Of a DNA stretch of 64,000 nt, positions 54,103 to 64,000 are shown in pieces. This stretch comes from Laetiporus sulphureus 93-53 (lineage: Eukaryota > Basidiomycota > Agaricomycetes > Polyporales > Laetiporaceae): contig NW_024468520.1 in NCBI RefSeq assembly GCF_001632365.1, positions 692,463 through 756,462 of the forward strand, written 5' to 3'. Position 1 is the stretch's first letter. Every line of letters starts with the position of its first letter. A program made the translations under genes and the position numbers. Below the pieces are notes generated by a model, which saw nothing but the letters and a program-made list of their open reading frames with translations, ran no database searches and was not told the origin of the DNA.

Positions 54103-54206
54103 TGTTGGAATCTGGGCACGGAGCGCAGATGCGAGAGGCCCCGGTGCGACCTGCGCCACCGGCGTGGGAGAGTAGTAGCGCGCGTGTATATAATAGGGCG
54201 CGGCTA
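54103..54206 (+). repeat. 5' LTR, left half
   Basis: Matches 58296-58399 closely. Contains a TATATAAT core near 54187 that could be the LTR promoter. Ends at the TA target of the inserted transposon. Confidence 0.65.
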
Positions 54207-54242
54207 TGGTGCGCGCCACCTAGTCACCGCTTCTTTTGTACA
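54207..54242 (+). repeat. Left terminal inverted repeat
   Basis: Thirty-six bases, inverted match to 57415-57450 with one C/T difference at a CpG. Confidence 0.9.
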
Positions 54243-54380
54243 GTGGCCAATTTGGGCCATGGGCAGTGGTACTATACTGATAAACCCTACTATAGGGTTC
54301 CCCAACGGGCTGGCTTATCAGTTACATCGATCTGTATCCTATCGTATGAATAAAAATTAATACATCTGAGCCATTGATGC

Positions 54381-57065
54381 ATGCCACGATCAACGAAGCA
54401 ACAGAAGGCCTCTGCTGCTCATGCACGCAATGCGAAACTCGAGAAGCTGAGGAGTTCTAAACAATCCTCAGTTGCTGACCCAACACCGAGTGACAGTGAT
54501 GACGTGGCAGGCTCAGACAATGATGCTGAGTGTACGAGCTGGACCGGTGGGGTATGCCATTTGCTGTCAGAGTCAGACTGCTATAGCAGTGATGATGACA
54601 GTTCTGCAGATGGGGATCTGTCTGAGCTGGAGGATGAAGATTTACGGAGAAGCCTACAGGCAGAGTCAGAGAGGATCCTTGCGCAGCAAGAATCTGATTC
54701 ATTCAGAACTCTGATGAAGCATCATTCAAGAAAGGAATGGAAGAAGGCTGAGTCAAACCGCAAGTTGGGATACAATAAACAGTCGGCACGAACCCAGAGA
54801 CGGAAAGAACAGCAAGCTCATGAAAAAGAAGAAATTGATAAGACAATGCGAAAGATGTATGTATTTGAATACCACTCACGATGGCTATAATAAATGCTGA
54901 GGTTGGCCAATGCACCAGTGCAGGCGCAAAGCTGATGCGAAATTTCTTTAAGGCGGCAACGGACCTCTCCGAGTCATCACAAAATGAACAGTGCAGTTCA
55001 AGAAGCACTGATCATGAAGAATCTAATGATGACATTCATTCAGCAGCCGTGCCAGCCTCAGATGAAATATTCAGAGGTTACCTCTCTGATGAGCCAGGTG
55101 CCAGTGATACAGACGACCCAGAGATAGAGGCCGCCAGGAAGCGAGATGGTAGCAACCTCCATCCTACTTCTCATGCAGATGACAACAGACGTGATAAAGC
55201 TGAGAAAACACTCACTGCCACTACGCGCAAGGTCCAAGACAGCACGACATCCTCGAGGACACGTCCGCGATCACCTTCATCCATGCATATCGTCACTCCC
55301 CCACCTCGCAAGCATGCAAAGCGCAATGTTCCTGCATGTGTGGTTCGTGCAAATGCACAGGAAGCACGCCATAAAGAGCGTGTGAAGGGTTTGAATGCGA
55401 TTGAGAAGCTTGTCAACTCGAAACGATATCAGTTTGTTGCAGGCTTGAATGGTCTGCAGGCAAGCTGAGCTCGTTGCATCCAGAGTCATCTGCATATGGT
55501 TATTCATAACAAGCGCAGTGGGACAGAGGCATCGAAGCTTGCAGCAGAGAGTTATGGCTTTGCAGCAAACTGGGGTGGGAGACTGGTTCATGTTTGGGTG
55601 TGGAAATGGCTGGAGAGTCGCGAGCTTCCCGAGTCGATGAAAGGCAGGCATGTGAAATCTTACACCCTACTCGATGATCCGAATACATGCATGGAGCTTC
55701 GCCCATTCATGCGATCAAACAAGTGGTCCATGAATCCTGAGAAGCTGGCTGAATTCAGCAAGGGTCAGATGGTTCCTCAGGTCGCTGAACAATACCTCCG
55801 TCAATTGGTTCGCACCGAAATGCTGCAAGGGTTAAAGAAGTACATGGAACTTGAGTTATTTTCTCGCATCCATCTTAAAGTCAGCAAGGGGATCTCACTT
55901 CGTACAACTCTGTGTTGGCTTCATCAAGAGGGCTTTCACTATACTGTGCACAAGAAGGCACTGTATTATGATGGACACAAGCGACCGGATGTAGTCAAGT
56001 ACCGCCAAGAAGTCTTCATACCAAACGTGGACCATATTCGGAGCCGTGTTGTGGAATACATTGTCAGGAATGTATCACAAGAGCTCATAAAGGAGCAGAC
56101 GAATTATGTCGAATGCCAGGTGGTGCTTGTGTTTCAAGACGAGATGACAGCACAGGCTAATGATGGAAAAGCGAGAAGCTGGTTGCCCAAAGGAGAACAG
56201 CCACTGAAGAAAAAAGGTGTTGGTTGTGGCATGCACCAGAGCGATGTCATCTGCTCGACATTTGAATGGCTGGAAGAGGCAAGTCAGAGCCTGGAGTATG
56301 GGAAAGACTATGAAGGGTATTGGAACGGTGAGAAATTCGTTAAGCAGGTAAGCTGTAGTGACTCGTCAGACATTCTCAAACTGAGTCTGAACACGCTTGC
56401 AGATCAGGGAGAAAATTATCCCAGCATTTGAAAGAAAACACGGCCCTGGATTTCAAGCATGTATATTCGTCGATCACTCCCAAGGGCATTCTGCATATGC
56501 AGAAGATGCACTCCTTGTCTCATGCATGAACATGCAGCCTGGTGGTAAACAAGCCCACATGCGAGATGGCTGGTTCATTCGCAATGGTCAAAGATTCACT
56601 TAGCCGATGAATTTCTCACCCGATCATCCTAAATATCCTGACCAGCCAAAAGGCATAAAACATGTCCTTGCTGAGTGAGGCCTTTGGGCCAAAGGCCTTC
56701 TGATGAAATGCTGCGATGACAAATGTGACTCAGACAAAACCAATTGCTGTGCTCAGCGCATTCTGGAATTGCAGCCTGACTTCAAAAAGCAGCGCACCTT
56801 GGTTCAAGAAGTCATTGAAAATGCATGCCACATGTGCATCTTCTTGCCGAAATATCACTGTGAGCTCAATCCTATTGAGTTTTTCTGGGGTGCTGTCAAA
56901 AAATATTTGTGCGACAATTGCGATTACACATTCAAGACCCTTCAAGAGAATCTACCGAACGCACTCACCTCTGTTGATCTGTAGACAATCTGCAAATGGG
57001 AACATCGGATGTTTCGATGGCTGGATGCTTACAGGACTGGATAATCTGACTATTAAATTAGTAAG
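54381..57065 (+). pseudogene. Inactive DDE transposase of the Tc1/mariner-like element
   Basis: An acidic, disordered N-terminal part (54381-55468, with one unresolved small intron near 54856-54901) leads into the conserved body from about 55469. The helix-turn-helix-like region is followed by the catalytic core: Asp in FQDEMTAQANDGK (56138), Asp in FVDHSQGHSAY (56472) and Glu in CELNPIEFFWG (56877). An intron at 56348-56402 joins FVKQ to IREKIIPAFE. In-frame stops lie at about 55466 (TGA), 56601 (TAG), near 56677 (TGA) and 56982 (TAG), so no full protein can be made. A Cys-rich segment (CCDDKCDSDKTNCC) lies between the second Asp and the Glu. Confidence 0.85.
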
Positions 57066-57414
57066 AAGCCAGCCCTAGTAGAAATTTATATAATTTTATT
57101 TGGATGTCAAGGATGCTCAGTTTCAAGTCAGAGCATTTAGTTCCATGAAGTATAAATCCCATCGACGTGTGCCGGAGACTGTAGCACACCAGCTTGATGT
57201 TCTGTAATTATCTTTGGTGTGTGAACTTACCACATATGGAATGTATCTTCCTAATATGGTAATATGTTCCCATCATTGGCCAATTTCAGAATCTCAACTT
57301 TCGCAATTTTGAGTTTCAGGAAAATCCGTCTGGGCAAAATCATTGCTACATAAATACAAGCATTTTCACCAGACAGATAATATTTTGGGCATGTTGGGAG
57401 GGAGTTAATTTTTT

Positions 57415-57450
57415 TGTACAAAAGAAGCGGTGACTAGGTGGCACGCACCA
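57415..57450 (-). repeat. Right terminal inverted repeat
   Basis: Partner of 54207-54242; ends at the right TA duplicate. Confidence 0.9.
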
Positions 57451-57554
57451 TACAATGGGATGGGCCATCGATTTGGCCCCGTGGAGCCATCTTCTAGAGA
57501 GCGGACGACTTCCGAACTCCTGGCCACGCAGCAGGCTGGCTGGGAAAGTCAACA
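57451..57554 (+). repeat. 5' LTR, right half
   Basis: Starts with the second TA and matches 58398-58501, ending GTCAACA. Together with 54103-54206 it rebuilds the full 206-bp LTR length once one TA is dropped. Confidence 0.65.
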
Positions 57555-58295
57555 CAAACTGATCACCATTGACCAAGAGGCACTCACCGCAATCGATGAG
57601 AACCACCACTACAAGGTTCCTGCTGGGGACCATGATGCTGACTGGTGAGTGATCCAGTTGGCAGGTCAAGGGCTGGGAGCTGGGGCAGGTCGCCGAGGTG
57701 TGAAGGCTGCAGGGCAGCTGAGGGACAGGTGCAACTGGGCAGAGGTGGGATCAGGAGGTTGAGGGCAGGAGGGTGAGGGCCAGAGGGTTGACCACGGGGT
57801 GCTGCTGTGGTGATACAAGACACCAGGTGCAGGGGGCAAGCACTGCACGAGGTGGGCCTACCAGCGAGGTAAGGGTGGAGCAGGATGTCAAAGGGTGGGC
57901 CGAGCAGATGCCGAGTGAGACAGGCCGGCAGTCTGACGAAGCAGCACAGCCACAGCATGTGGAGCACTGAAGAAAAGCTGAGCGAGGCGCTTGCACGGAG
58001 CGCACATGGAATGGAGACCAAGACCCGAATTCAAGGGGTGTAGGAACTGGCATGCAGACCGAGTGAGTGACGAGCGCATAGGGGCGCTATAGGAAGTCAT
58101 CGAAAATGGGCACGTACGAGATGCATATGATATGGAGGCCAGGACCCAAGATCAGGGGTGCTGGGACTGGTGTACGGACTGAGGCGGGCAGGGAAGCACA
58201 TGGAACGGAGATCGGCATCCCTGGGAACGGGGAGTGTGGTACAGGCGTGTGGCCCACAATGGGATTGATGCAGCAGTGGCTAGGTCAAGGGGACA

Positions 58296-58501
58296 TGTTG
58301 GAATCTGGGCACAGAGCGCAGATGCGAGAGGCCCTGGTGCAACCTGCATCACCGGCGTGGGAGAGTAGTAGCGTGCGTGTATATAATAGGGCGTGGCTAC
58401 AATGGGACGGGCCATTGGTTTGGCCCCGTGGAGCCATCTTCTAGAGAGCGGGCGACTCCCGAACTCCTGGCCGCACAACAGGCTGGCTGGGAAAGTCAAC
58501 A
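58296..58501 (+). repeat. 3' LTR, uninterrupted, with empty transposon site
   Basis: Same 206-bp sequence as the split 5' LTR. The junction GTGGCTACAATGG at 58393-58405 has a single TA where the other copy carries the 3.24-kb insertion. Confidence 0.7.
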
Positions 58502-60100
58502 CAAGCAAGCCAATGGAGCTGGAATATATTACAAGTGGGGAAAGAAATGTATGTACAGCACATCGTCGGCGATGTGGAGAGTACAACTAATGTTTGCGAG
58601 AAATAAATATGTATACCATCTGCGAACTGCATCCCTGGAATTCACAAATGGGTGACACGGTGCATTGGGTGTATGCCTCATGCAAGAGACTGACACGGAG
58701 TCCATCAGCAAAAAGCGCGTGCCAATATATTGCATTGTGTGCGATTGTGACCGTAAACGAGATGGCATGGATTTAACAAGGTTTGCAATCAGTTGCATTG
58801 CCAAGCAATAACACACCATGTAGGTGATGGATTGTATTTAGTCACCGGAAGGTATGAGGAGTTGTATGCAAATGCAAATCATCGCCAATATTTTATGTCA
58901 ATTTATTGACAATATAATTCCAGACATACGTACAACTGTCAGAATATAATTCAGTTAATTATCCACTGCCGCAGACACATCAAGCGATGCATGAATGTGG
59001 TTCAAGACAGTGACTTGGACTTGATACCAGATACAATGCATGAATAAGATGAAGCTGTAGAAACTCATCCACATGACAGAAAAGACCTCTGCTATTTTCC
59101 AGAAATTACTTTAAGCTCTTTATCTTCATGGTCACTTATGCAATTATGCAGCCGTCATGTCTCCCATCACAGCATCTTGGATTAGCATCACGTGCACAAC
59201 ACATTAGGAAGGCATTGCACCATAGATGGTAAGTCGTCAAGTGACATCACTGCTCAGAGATTCAAGCTCCGATGCACATCCTTTATATGAACGTGTCACT
59301 TACATCTCCAGGTTACCTTTCTTTGTGTTCTTCCCTCTTCCGTCTGTATCGACAACTCTTCCACACAGACAAGCATTCAGCGGCAATGCTAAGGGTCGAT
59401 GCAGTGAGCTTTGGTACTCGTTGCGGGATAGCTCACAGGCGGACTATATGTGCTAACATACTGGTTCTCAAAGTGAAGTTCGAGCCCAGTGCGAGGAATG
59501 AATGCTGAGTGCTGAATGCCTGAGCATGCATATTAAGCAAACAGATGAGGAAAGAGACATGCTAGGATGCGCTGCACTTTCGTACGGCATCGCATCTCTT
59601 CTCCTCGTCATCGTCTCGCTATCTGCTCGTCCTTGTTTTTCTCGTCAAATCTTTTGTCTCACACCCTCTGTGCTCATCCCTAACAACAAGACCCAAGGAG
59701 TTCTTGGCCAGATGCTCCAATGAAAGCTATCAAGCTTGAAAACGAGAAGCGCAATGTATGCAATGCATCTAGAGCAGATTGGTCTGACCAAAAGCCTCGT
59801 ACGCACTTTCTTTTCCGGGCGATTCGTTGCACTCATGGAGTCTCATGTGACACAGACTCGTTCCTCTCCGGCTCAAGATTAAGTTCTGTGAGCGTGCATT
59901 CAACCTGTGTGCCCTCATGGCATCGCTGCGTGCATCACCCGAGGTGCTCTCCGAGAGCACGATCCTGTGCAAATTGTGCGCGAAGGAGGACTGATCGAAG
60001 AGATGTACATGATCATGGCTGTGACATTCAGCGTGTCACTGAAGGCGGGCAACAAATTCGGGTGGGACTTACACTGCATATCATGCCAAATATCCATGAA
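58502..60100. other. Repeat-like, gene-free stretch
   Basis: AT-rich and poor in CpG. Open stretches near 59270-59720 lack motifs. Probably old transposon debris. Confidence 0.4.
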
Positions 60101-60257
60101 AGGATATTGCAGGAACATTCCGGATTTTCTGGCAATATCCTTCAAGGATATCGCCCGAATATTCAAAAGGATATTGCCAGGATTTGACAGAAATCCATGC
60201 GATGTTTTGGCAATATCCAGCCAGATATCCTTGCAATGTTCATTCAAGGATATTGCC
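60101..60257. repeat. Patch of GGATATTGC direct and inverted copies
   Basis: The decamer GGATATTGCC or close variants occur at 60102, 60146, 60169 and 60248 on the plus strand and as GGCAATATCC at 60131 and 60209. Neighbouring opposite copies can form hairpins. Confidence 0.6.
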
Positions 60258-60626
60258 TGCCCCTTCCCCCTCCCCCTCCTTGTGGCTTTTTACTGCACAA
60301 AGTACCAGTACAATTATCATGTATTGGAGCATTGTAAAGTAGTTACATTTCAGCAGATCCAATATATAATGTAATTAGAGGCCATGCACTACAAGGTGAA
60401 TCATTTTGAGTGCTCACACAATAAAGGAAGAGAGGAGTGCTTACTATGGGTATCTGATGACGGAGAAGTTGATGGCATGTCGATTTAGACTTTTTGATGT
60501 GCATGTTGCCTGACAAGAATAGATTGAATCAGTGCAGCTCGCATCAGGAACAACTTAGAGAAGAAGCACGAATTTTTGGCTGCACCCCTTCGCACTGCCT
60601 CGCAACTCGTCTTCACCTTCAGATAC

Positions 60627-62062
60627 ATGCCAATGGCACTGTTGCAGCAAAAACCACCCATCGCAAAGGGGAAGAACATTGATCGCCCATGCTCACCTCA
60701 TAGAAATGCTGCTAAACGCCCTCGACATGCTACTTCTCCTGCATCATCTCTCGCTGAGAGAATCACACTTGCACGTCCAGCAAGCTCGCCATCGAGAATG
60801 TTGATCTCCGCTGTACCACATGGTCCATGCTACTTCAATGACCCATTCCGGAGGTCAGGCGGCACTCAGACGGCCAACATTGCGTCTGCTTCAAGAAGTC
60901 AGTGGACCCCTGGTGCCGGCTCATCTTCAGTTCACACCGCTATGATTGCACCACCAACACAAGTCACGGGCAAAACTATGTCAGACTTGTTCAAAAGACT
61001 TGATAAAGACTTACAGAAAGCAAAAGAAGGTCTTGCATTCCACGACAAGAACTACGACAAGCTCAGGGAGCAACTTGACCTGTCACACAAAGCTGTCAAC
61101 AGATGGGGAGATGACATGGAGAAGTTGCAGAGATATGTGAGGAGTATGGTTCTGAACCAGGAGCAGGCTGTCCAGCACATCTCTGCCTTAGAAGGAGAGT
61201 GCGACGAGCTGCGAAAGGAACTATATGAGATGAGGCAGTTTCTTGGGAGTAACAGATTCATTAAGGAGCTGAATGAGATGGATGAACATACGAGTGATGT
61301 GGCACAGAATGAACAATCTGAAGTGCATCCCAAATCACGCAAGAAGAGGTGTGATAATCCTCTGCATGTGAGCATAATGATAGCATCTCTGACAGGCAGC
61401 AGTTAACGAAATGATTACTTATAGGCAGTGGTACGCAATGTGTTGCAGCACCTAATGGGGATAGATAGCAAGACAGCTCCACACGCACCACTTGGCCAAG
61501 GACAATTCTGGACTGATGACAAAAATGAGGACGAGCGCCTGCTTAGACTGACCTGGGAAACCTGGCAGGAAAACGATGTCGTGTGGGGGAGGATGGTTGC
61601 GAAGAAGATATGGGCTGATGGAAGTAGATGGAGCAATGCATTATCGGCAAAGGAGTTGCAGAAGCTTTCATTAGCTGAGATTGAGAATGCAATGCAGGTC
61701 TTCTGGAAGACGATGAGGGTGAAATTCTGAGCTTCTCAGAACGCTCTACAGGATCAAGAGTCGAAGAAGGTCACCCGACAACAGACTGGCCGCAAGCTGA
61801 TGGTACAACTCACACGTACTATCATTTGCATGGCATGATGATACTGATTCTGTGATCCAATTAACAGAAAGCAAAGGAACAGATGAACTATCGCAAAAAC
61901 ATACCTGAACTATCAGGGAAAGAATATGACTTCATCTTCAATTGGAAGTATCAGTCAACGGATGAATCAGATGATGACGATGAAGAAACGGGACCTATTG
62001 ATGCAGATACATCAGGAGACGACACAGCACAGGACAAGCCAAGCAGCAAGCAATGTCCGTAG
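60627..62062 (+). pseudogene. Transposon-associated coiled-coil protein of unknown role, one internal stop
   Basis: Three exons in good phase (60627-61367, 61425-61802, 61868-62062). The N-terminus is Ser/Pro/Arg-rich with a basic NLS-like AAKRPRHA. A coiled coil follows (DLFKRLDKDLQKAKEGLAFH to about EMRQFLGSN). The second exon is a folded block with RLLRLTWETWQENDVVWGRM and AKKIWADGSRWS, and the third ends ELSGKEYDFIFNWKYQSTDE then an acidic tail. One in-frame TGA at 61728 interrupts an otherwise open gene. I do not recognise a catalytic domain. Its place inside the transposon nest and the sequence style suggest a transposon accessory gene. Related but broken reading continues to about 62680. 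Confidence 0.55.
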
Positions 62063-63220
62063 ATCTCATGTCCTCCTGAGTACCATGCAAAGCACGTAAG
62101 TATTTTCTTTACACTGTGGAATGATAGCTGTACACGTTTACCATCACCATCAATATGTATATTGAGGATCTGCTTGCTAAAGTTGACAAGATGATCTTTA
62201 AAGCACGTGGTAGCAAGAAGGATCGCACCCAGGAAAACAGCTTTCATGGAAGAATCTGCAGTCCAGTTTGCATTGTAGATGAGCTGCCAAGGCCCCCTCA
62301 AGAAAGGGCTGGTGATACCACAGAGCATGATTGATCTGGAATGGCTTTCCAGGCATGAGGATTACACTTATCCCACACTCAGGATCCAAGAGGGTGATGA
62401 TGATCAGGCACAGCGCAGTGATGATGATCAGCAGATCAGAGATAATCACAGTGCTGAGCAAGAATGAATATCTCAGAGGGCAGAGAATGAGTCAGATGAG
62501 GCAGAGGGAGCATCAGGGAGAGCTAAAGGTTCAGAGGATCCAGAGGAGTCACAGAACAAGGAAAATAACAGCAGAGAGCAGAACAAAATGGAGCCTGGGT
62601 ACGCTCTGCATGCATGCCAGTGGGATGATGATGTGATTGACTTTGACCATGACTTCGAAGTCCTGGGACCATCTACGTGAGTCAGAATCCCACACGTTTC
62701 TTGCAGTCAATGTACTTGCATGCTACGTACCGAATTAGTGTCCATTGTAATGTGCTTCTTCATCTCCAATATTGTCATTGTAGTTTTTCAGAAGAATATC
62801 TGGTTCTTGAGCATCCTAGTATACAAGTTAGCCAGCAAACGACACAGTTTTAGATGTATAGATGCGAATACATGAAAAAGTGACATTGTTACCCATAGAG
62901 GCATTCGTTGCTTCATAACTGTTGCAAATGCGAAATGGCCAGAGAAATGGCTGAGAGGAATGAGCTCAGTGGTCCCAGCCTGTCGGCAAGCCATGTACCG
63001 ATTCCAAGATCCATAGCTCTGCATTGTAAAATAAGAACTGGTAGACTCAGAATGATGACATGTACTGCAATTCCCAGGGCATCTCAGGAACAGAATCATC
63101 TCTCATGAATCGTTGAACGATTGCACAGGCATGTTCAAGCCATGGCAGCATGTGATCGTGCCTGATATGCTCAACGTAAAGAATATAGTTGATCCTCACT
63201 GGCTGCTGTCCATCAATGTA
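62063..63220. other. Decayed continuation and spacer
   Basis: Short frames (LAKVDKMIFKARGSKKDR near 62170, SMIDLEWLSRHEDYTYP near 62321) may be later exons of the preceding gene, but stops and frame changes interrupt them. No intact gene. Confidence 0.4.
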
Positions 63221-64000
63221 CAGTGACCCACAAAACTGTTGATAAGATTGCTCACTTCAACTTGTATAGTGAATATCTCCTCAACCAATGGGTCAACTAC
63301 ATTGTATAAAAATCATTGGAAAGCGTATCATCATGGCTTTCTAATGCAGTTTTAATTATATTTTTATAATATTTTGATCCCAAGATATTTACTAATCTTT
63401 GAGGGTCACTCTTATCAACAGTTTTGTGGCACACACACAAGTTCTCAGAAAATTGTGATTCTTGATGTGTTGACAGGGTTCTTTGTGGAAATATTAATTG
63501 ATGTTCATGTTTCAACATGAACAATGTACAAACAGCCATACATAACTCTTCACACTCAACCAACATCATGCCAAAAGCTGTTGCTACTGAAACTGTCAAC
63601 CATGTCATCGCTTTGCTTCAGAATGGCAAATCTCTTCGAGAAATTGAAGCTTTGACTGGTCTACACTACTCTACCATCAGTAAACTACACTCCACACACT
63701 GTCCCACCATTTCTAAGGCCAAAGGAGGACAACCTTCCCTTCTTTCTACTGCCAATCTTCGCTATGCTACTTGACTTATTGGGACTGGCAAGGCTACCAC
63801 ATCTCCTGCTGTGGCCAGATTTCTTGGAGATGTTACTGGGAGGGTTGTCAATGCAGAGACAGTGTGAAGATGGTTGAAGAAGGCAGGAATGAAGGCTGTA
63901 GTAAAGCGCAAAAGGCCTTTACTCGCTGCAAGGCATTGAAAGGAGAGGATGGACTTCGCTTTGGCTCACCAATATTGGACTGTGGAGGACTGGAGAAGGG
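63220..64000 (+). mobile_element. Second Tc1-like element, cut by window end
   Basis: Begins at a TA followed by CAGTGACCC. Its terminal region holds a perfect 19-bp inverted repeat (63228-63246 versus 63411-63429). A Tc1-type transposase relic follows. The right end lies outside the window. Confidence 0.65.
63568..64000 (+). pseudogene. Tc1-like transposase N-terminus, three in-frame stops
   Basis: The helix-turn-helix region is clear: NHVIALLQNGKSLREIEALT then GLHYSTISKLHS. A second DNA-binding part follows (TTSPAVARFLGDVTGRVVNA) and the lead into the catalytic core (AVVKRKRPLLAARH, MDFALAHQYWTVEDW). TGA codons at 63772, 63865 and 63937 lie in the same frame. The DDE residues would be beyond the window. 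Confidence 0.8.

Larger units (their letters stand above)
54207..57450 (+). mobile_element. Tc1/mariner-superfamily DNA transposon, 3,244 bp
   Basis: Bounded by 36-bp terminal inverted repeats (54207-54242 and 57415-57450) that differ at a single base and begin TGGTGCG. Both ends are flanked by TA (54205-54206 and 57451-57452), the target duplication of the IS630/Tc1/mariner superfamily. The uninterrupted relative of the insertion site is present at 58398-58399. The element carries one inactive transposase gene on the plus strand. Confidence 0.88.
54103..58501 (+). mobile_element. Small LTR retroelement, 5' LTR split by a DNA transposon
   Basis: Two direct copies of a 206-bp sequence beginning TGTTGG and ending CAACA (the TG...CA rule with short inverted ends) bracket about 740 bp of internal DNA (57555-58295). 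A purine-rich AAGGGGA sits directly before the right copy, as a polypurine tract should. Flanks CGAGC (54098-54102) and CAAGC (58502-58506) could be a 5-bp target duplication with one G-to-A change. The internal part begins with a short gag-like reading frame (TIDQEALTAIDENHHY) that soon ends, and no polymerase is present, so the element would be non-autonomous. No clear primer-binding site was found. Confidence 0.6.

Overview
The window is nuclear DNA from a filamentous fungus, almost certainly a basidiomycete of the Agaricomycetes type. The reasons are dense short introns (mostly 46-76 nt, GT...AG), many small exons, lineage-typical families (DUF6534 seven-helix membrane protein, CmcJ/AsaB-like oxidoreductase, TRI5-type terpene synthase, HAM1-like protein) and no bacterial-style operons. 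All exon joins were made by eye from splice signals, reading frame and family motifs. Most models close with perfect phase, but N-termini are the weakest part.

Left part, 1-25 kb, is compact housekeeping sequence. In order: a 5'-truncated Mei2-like RNA-binding protein (+), a membrane-anchored glycosyltransferase-like protein (+), an ATRIP/Rad26-like checkpoint protein (-), the nonsense-mediated-decay factor UPF2 (-), a coiled-coil protein with a four-residue glycine repeat (+), an amidohydrolase-like protein (+), an aldo-keto reductase (+) and, convergent with it, a very-long-chain 3-ketoacyl-CoA reductase (-), then two Ser-rich unknown proteins (-).

Middle part, 25-53.5 kb, is looser and mixes conserved and accessory genes. 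It holds decayed fragments (DUF7770-like, monocarboxylate-transporter-like), a J-domain-like protein (-), a DUF6534 membrane protein with 20 introns (-), a six-unit polyubiquitin gene with an intron in almost every unit (-), a CmcJ/AsaB-like oxidoreductase (+), a full-length cytochrome P450 (+) followed by a 100-N assembly gap and a P450 relic, a PD-(D/E)XK-like unknown (-), a HAM1-like protein (+), a secreted acid sphingomyelinase (-) and a TRI5-type sesquiterpene synthase (+). The oxidoreductase, P450 and terpene synthase lie within 16 kb, but unrelated genes separate them, so a biosynthetic cluster is only a hypothesis.

Right end, 53.5-64 kb, is a transposon nest with no clear host gene. 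A small LTR element (206-bp LTRs) was hit in its 5' LTR by a 3.24-kb Tc1/mariner-like DNA transposon. The uninterrupted 3' LTR still shows the empty TA target. A coiled-coil gene of unknown role with one internal stop, a palindromic GGATATTGC repeat patch and the start of a second Tc1-like element follow. Premature stops in these elements are mostly of the CGA-to-TGA or CAG-to-TAG kind, pointing to C-to-T decay.
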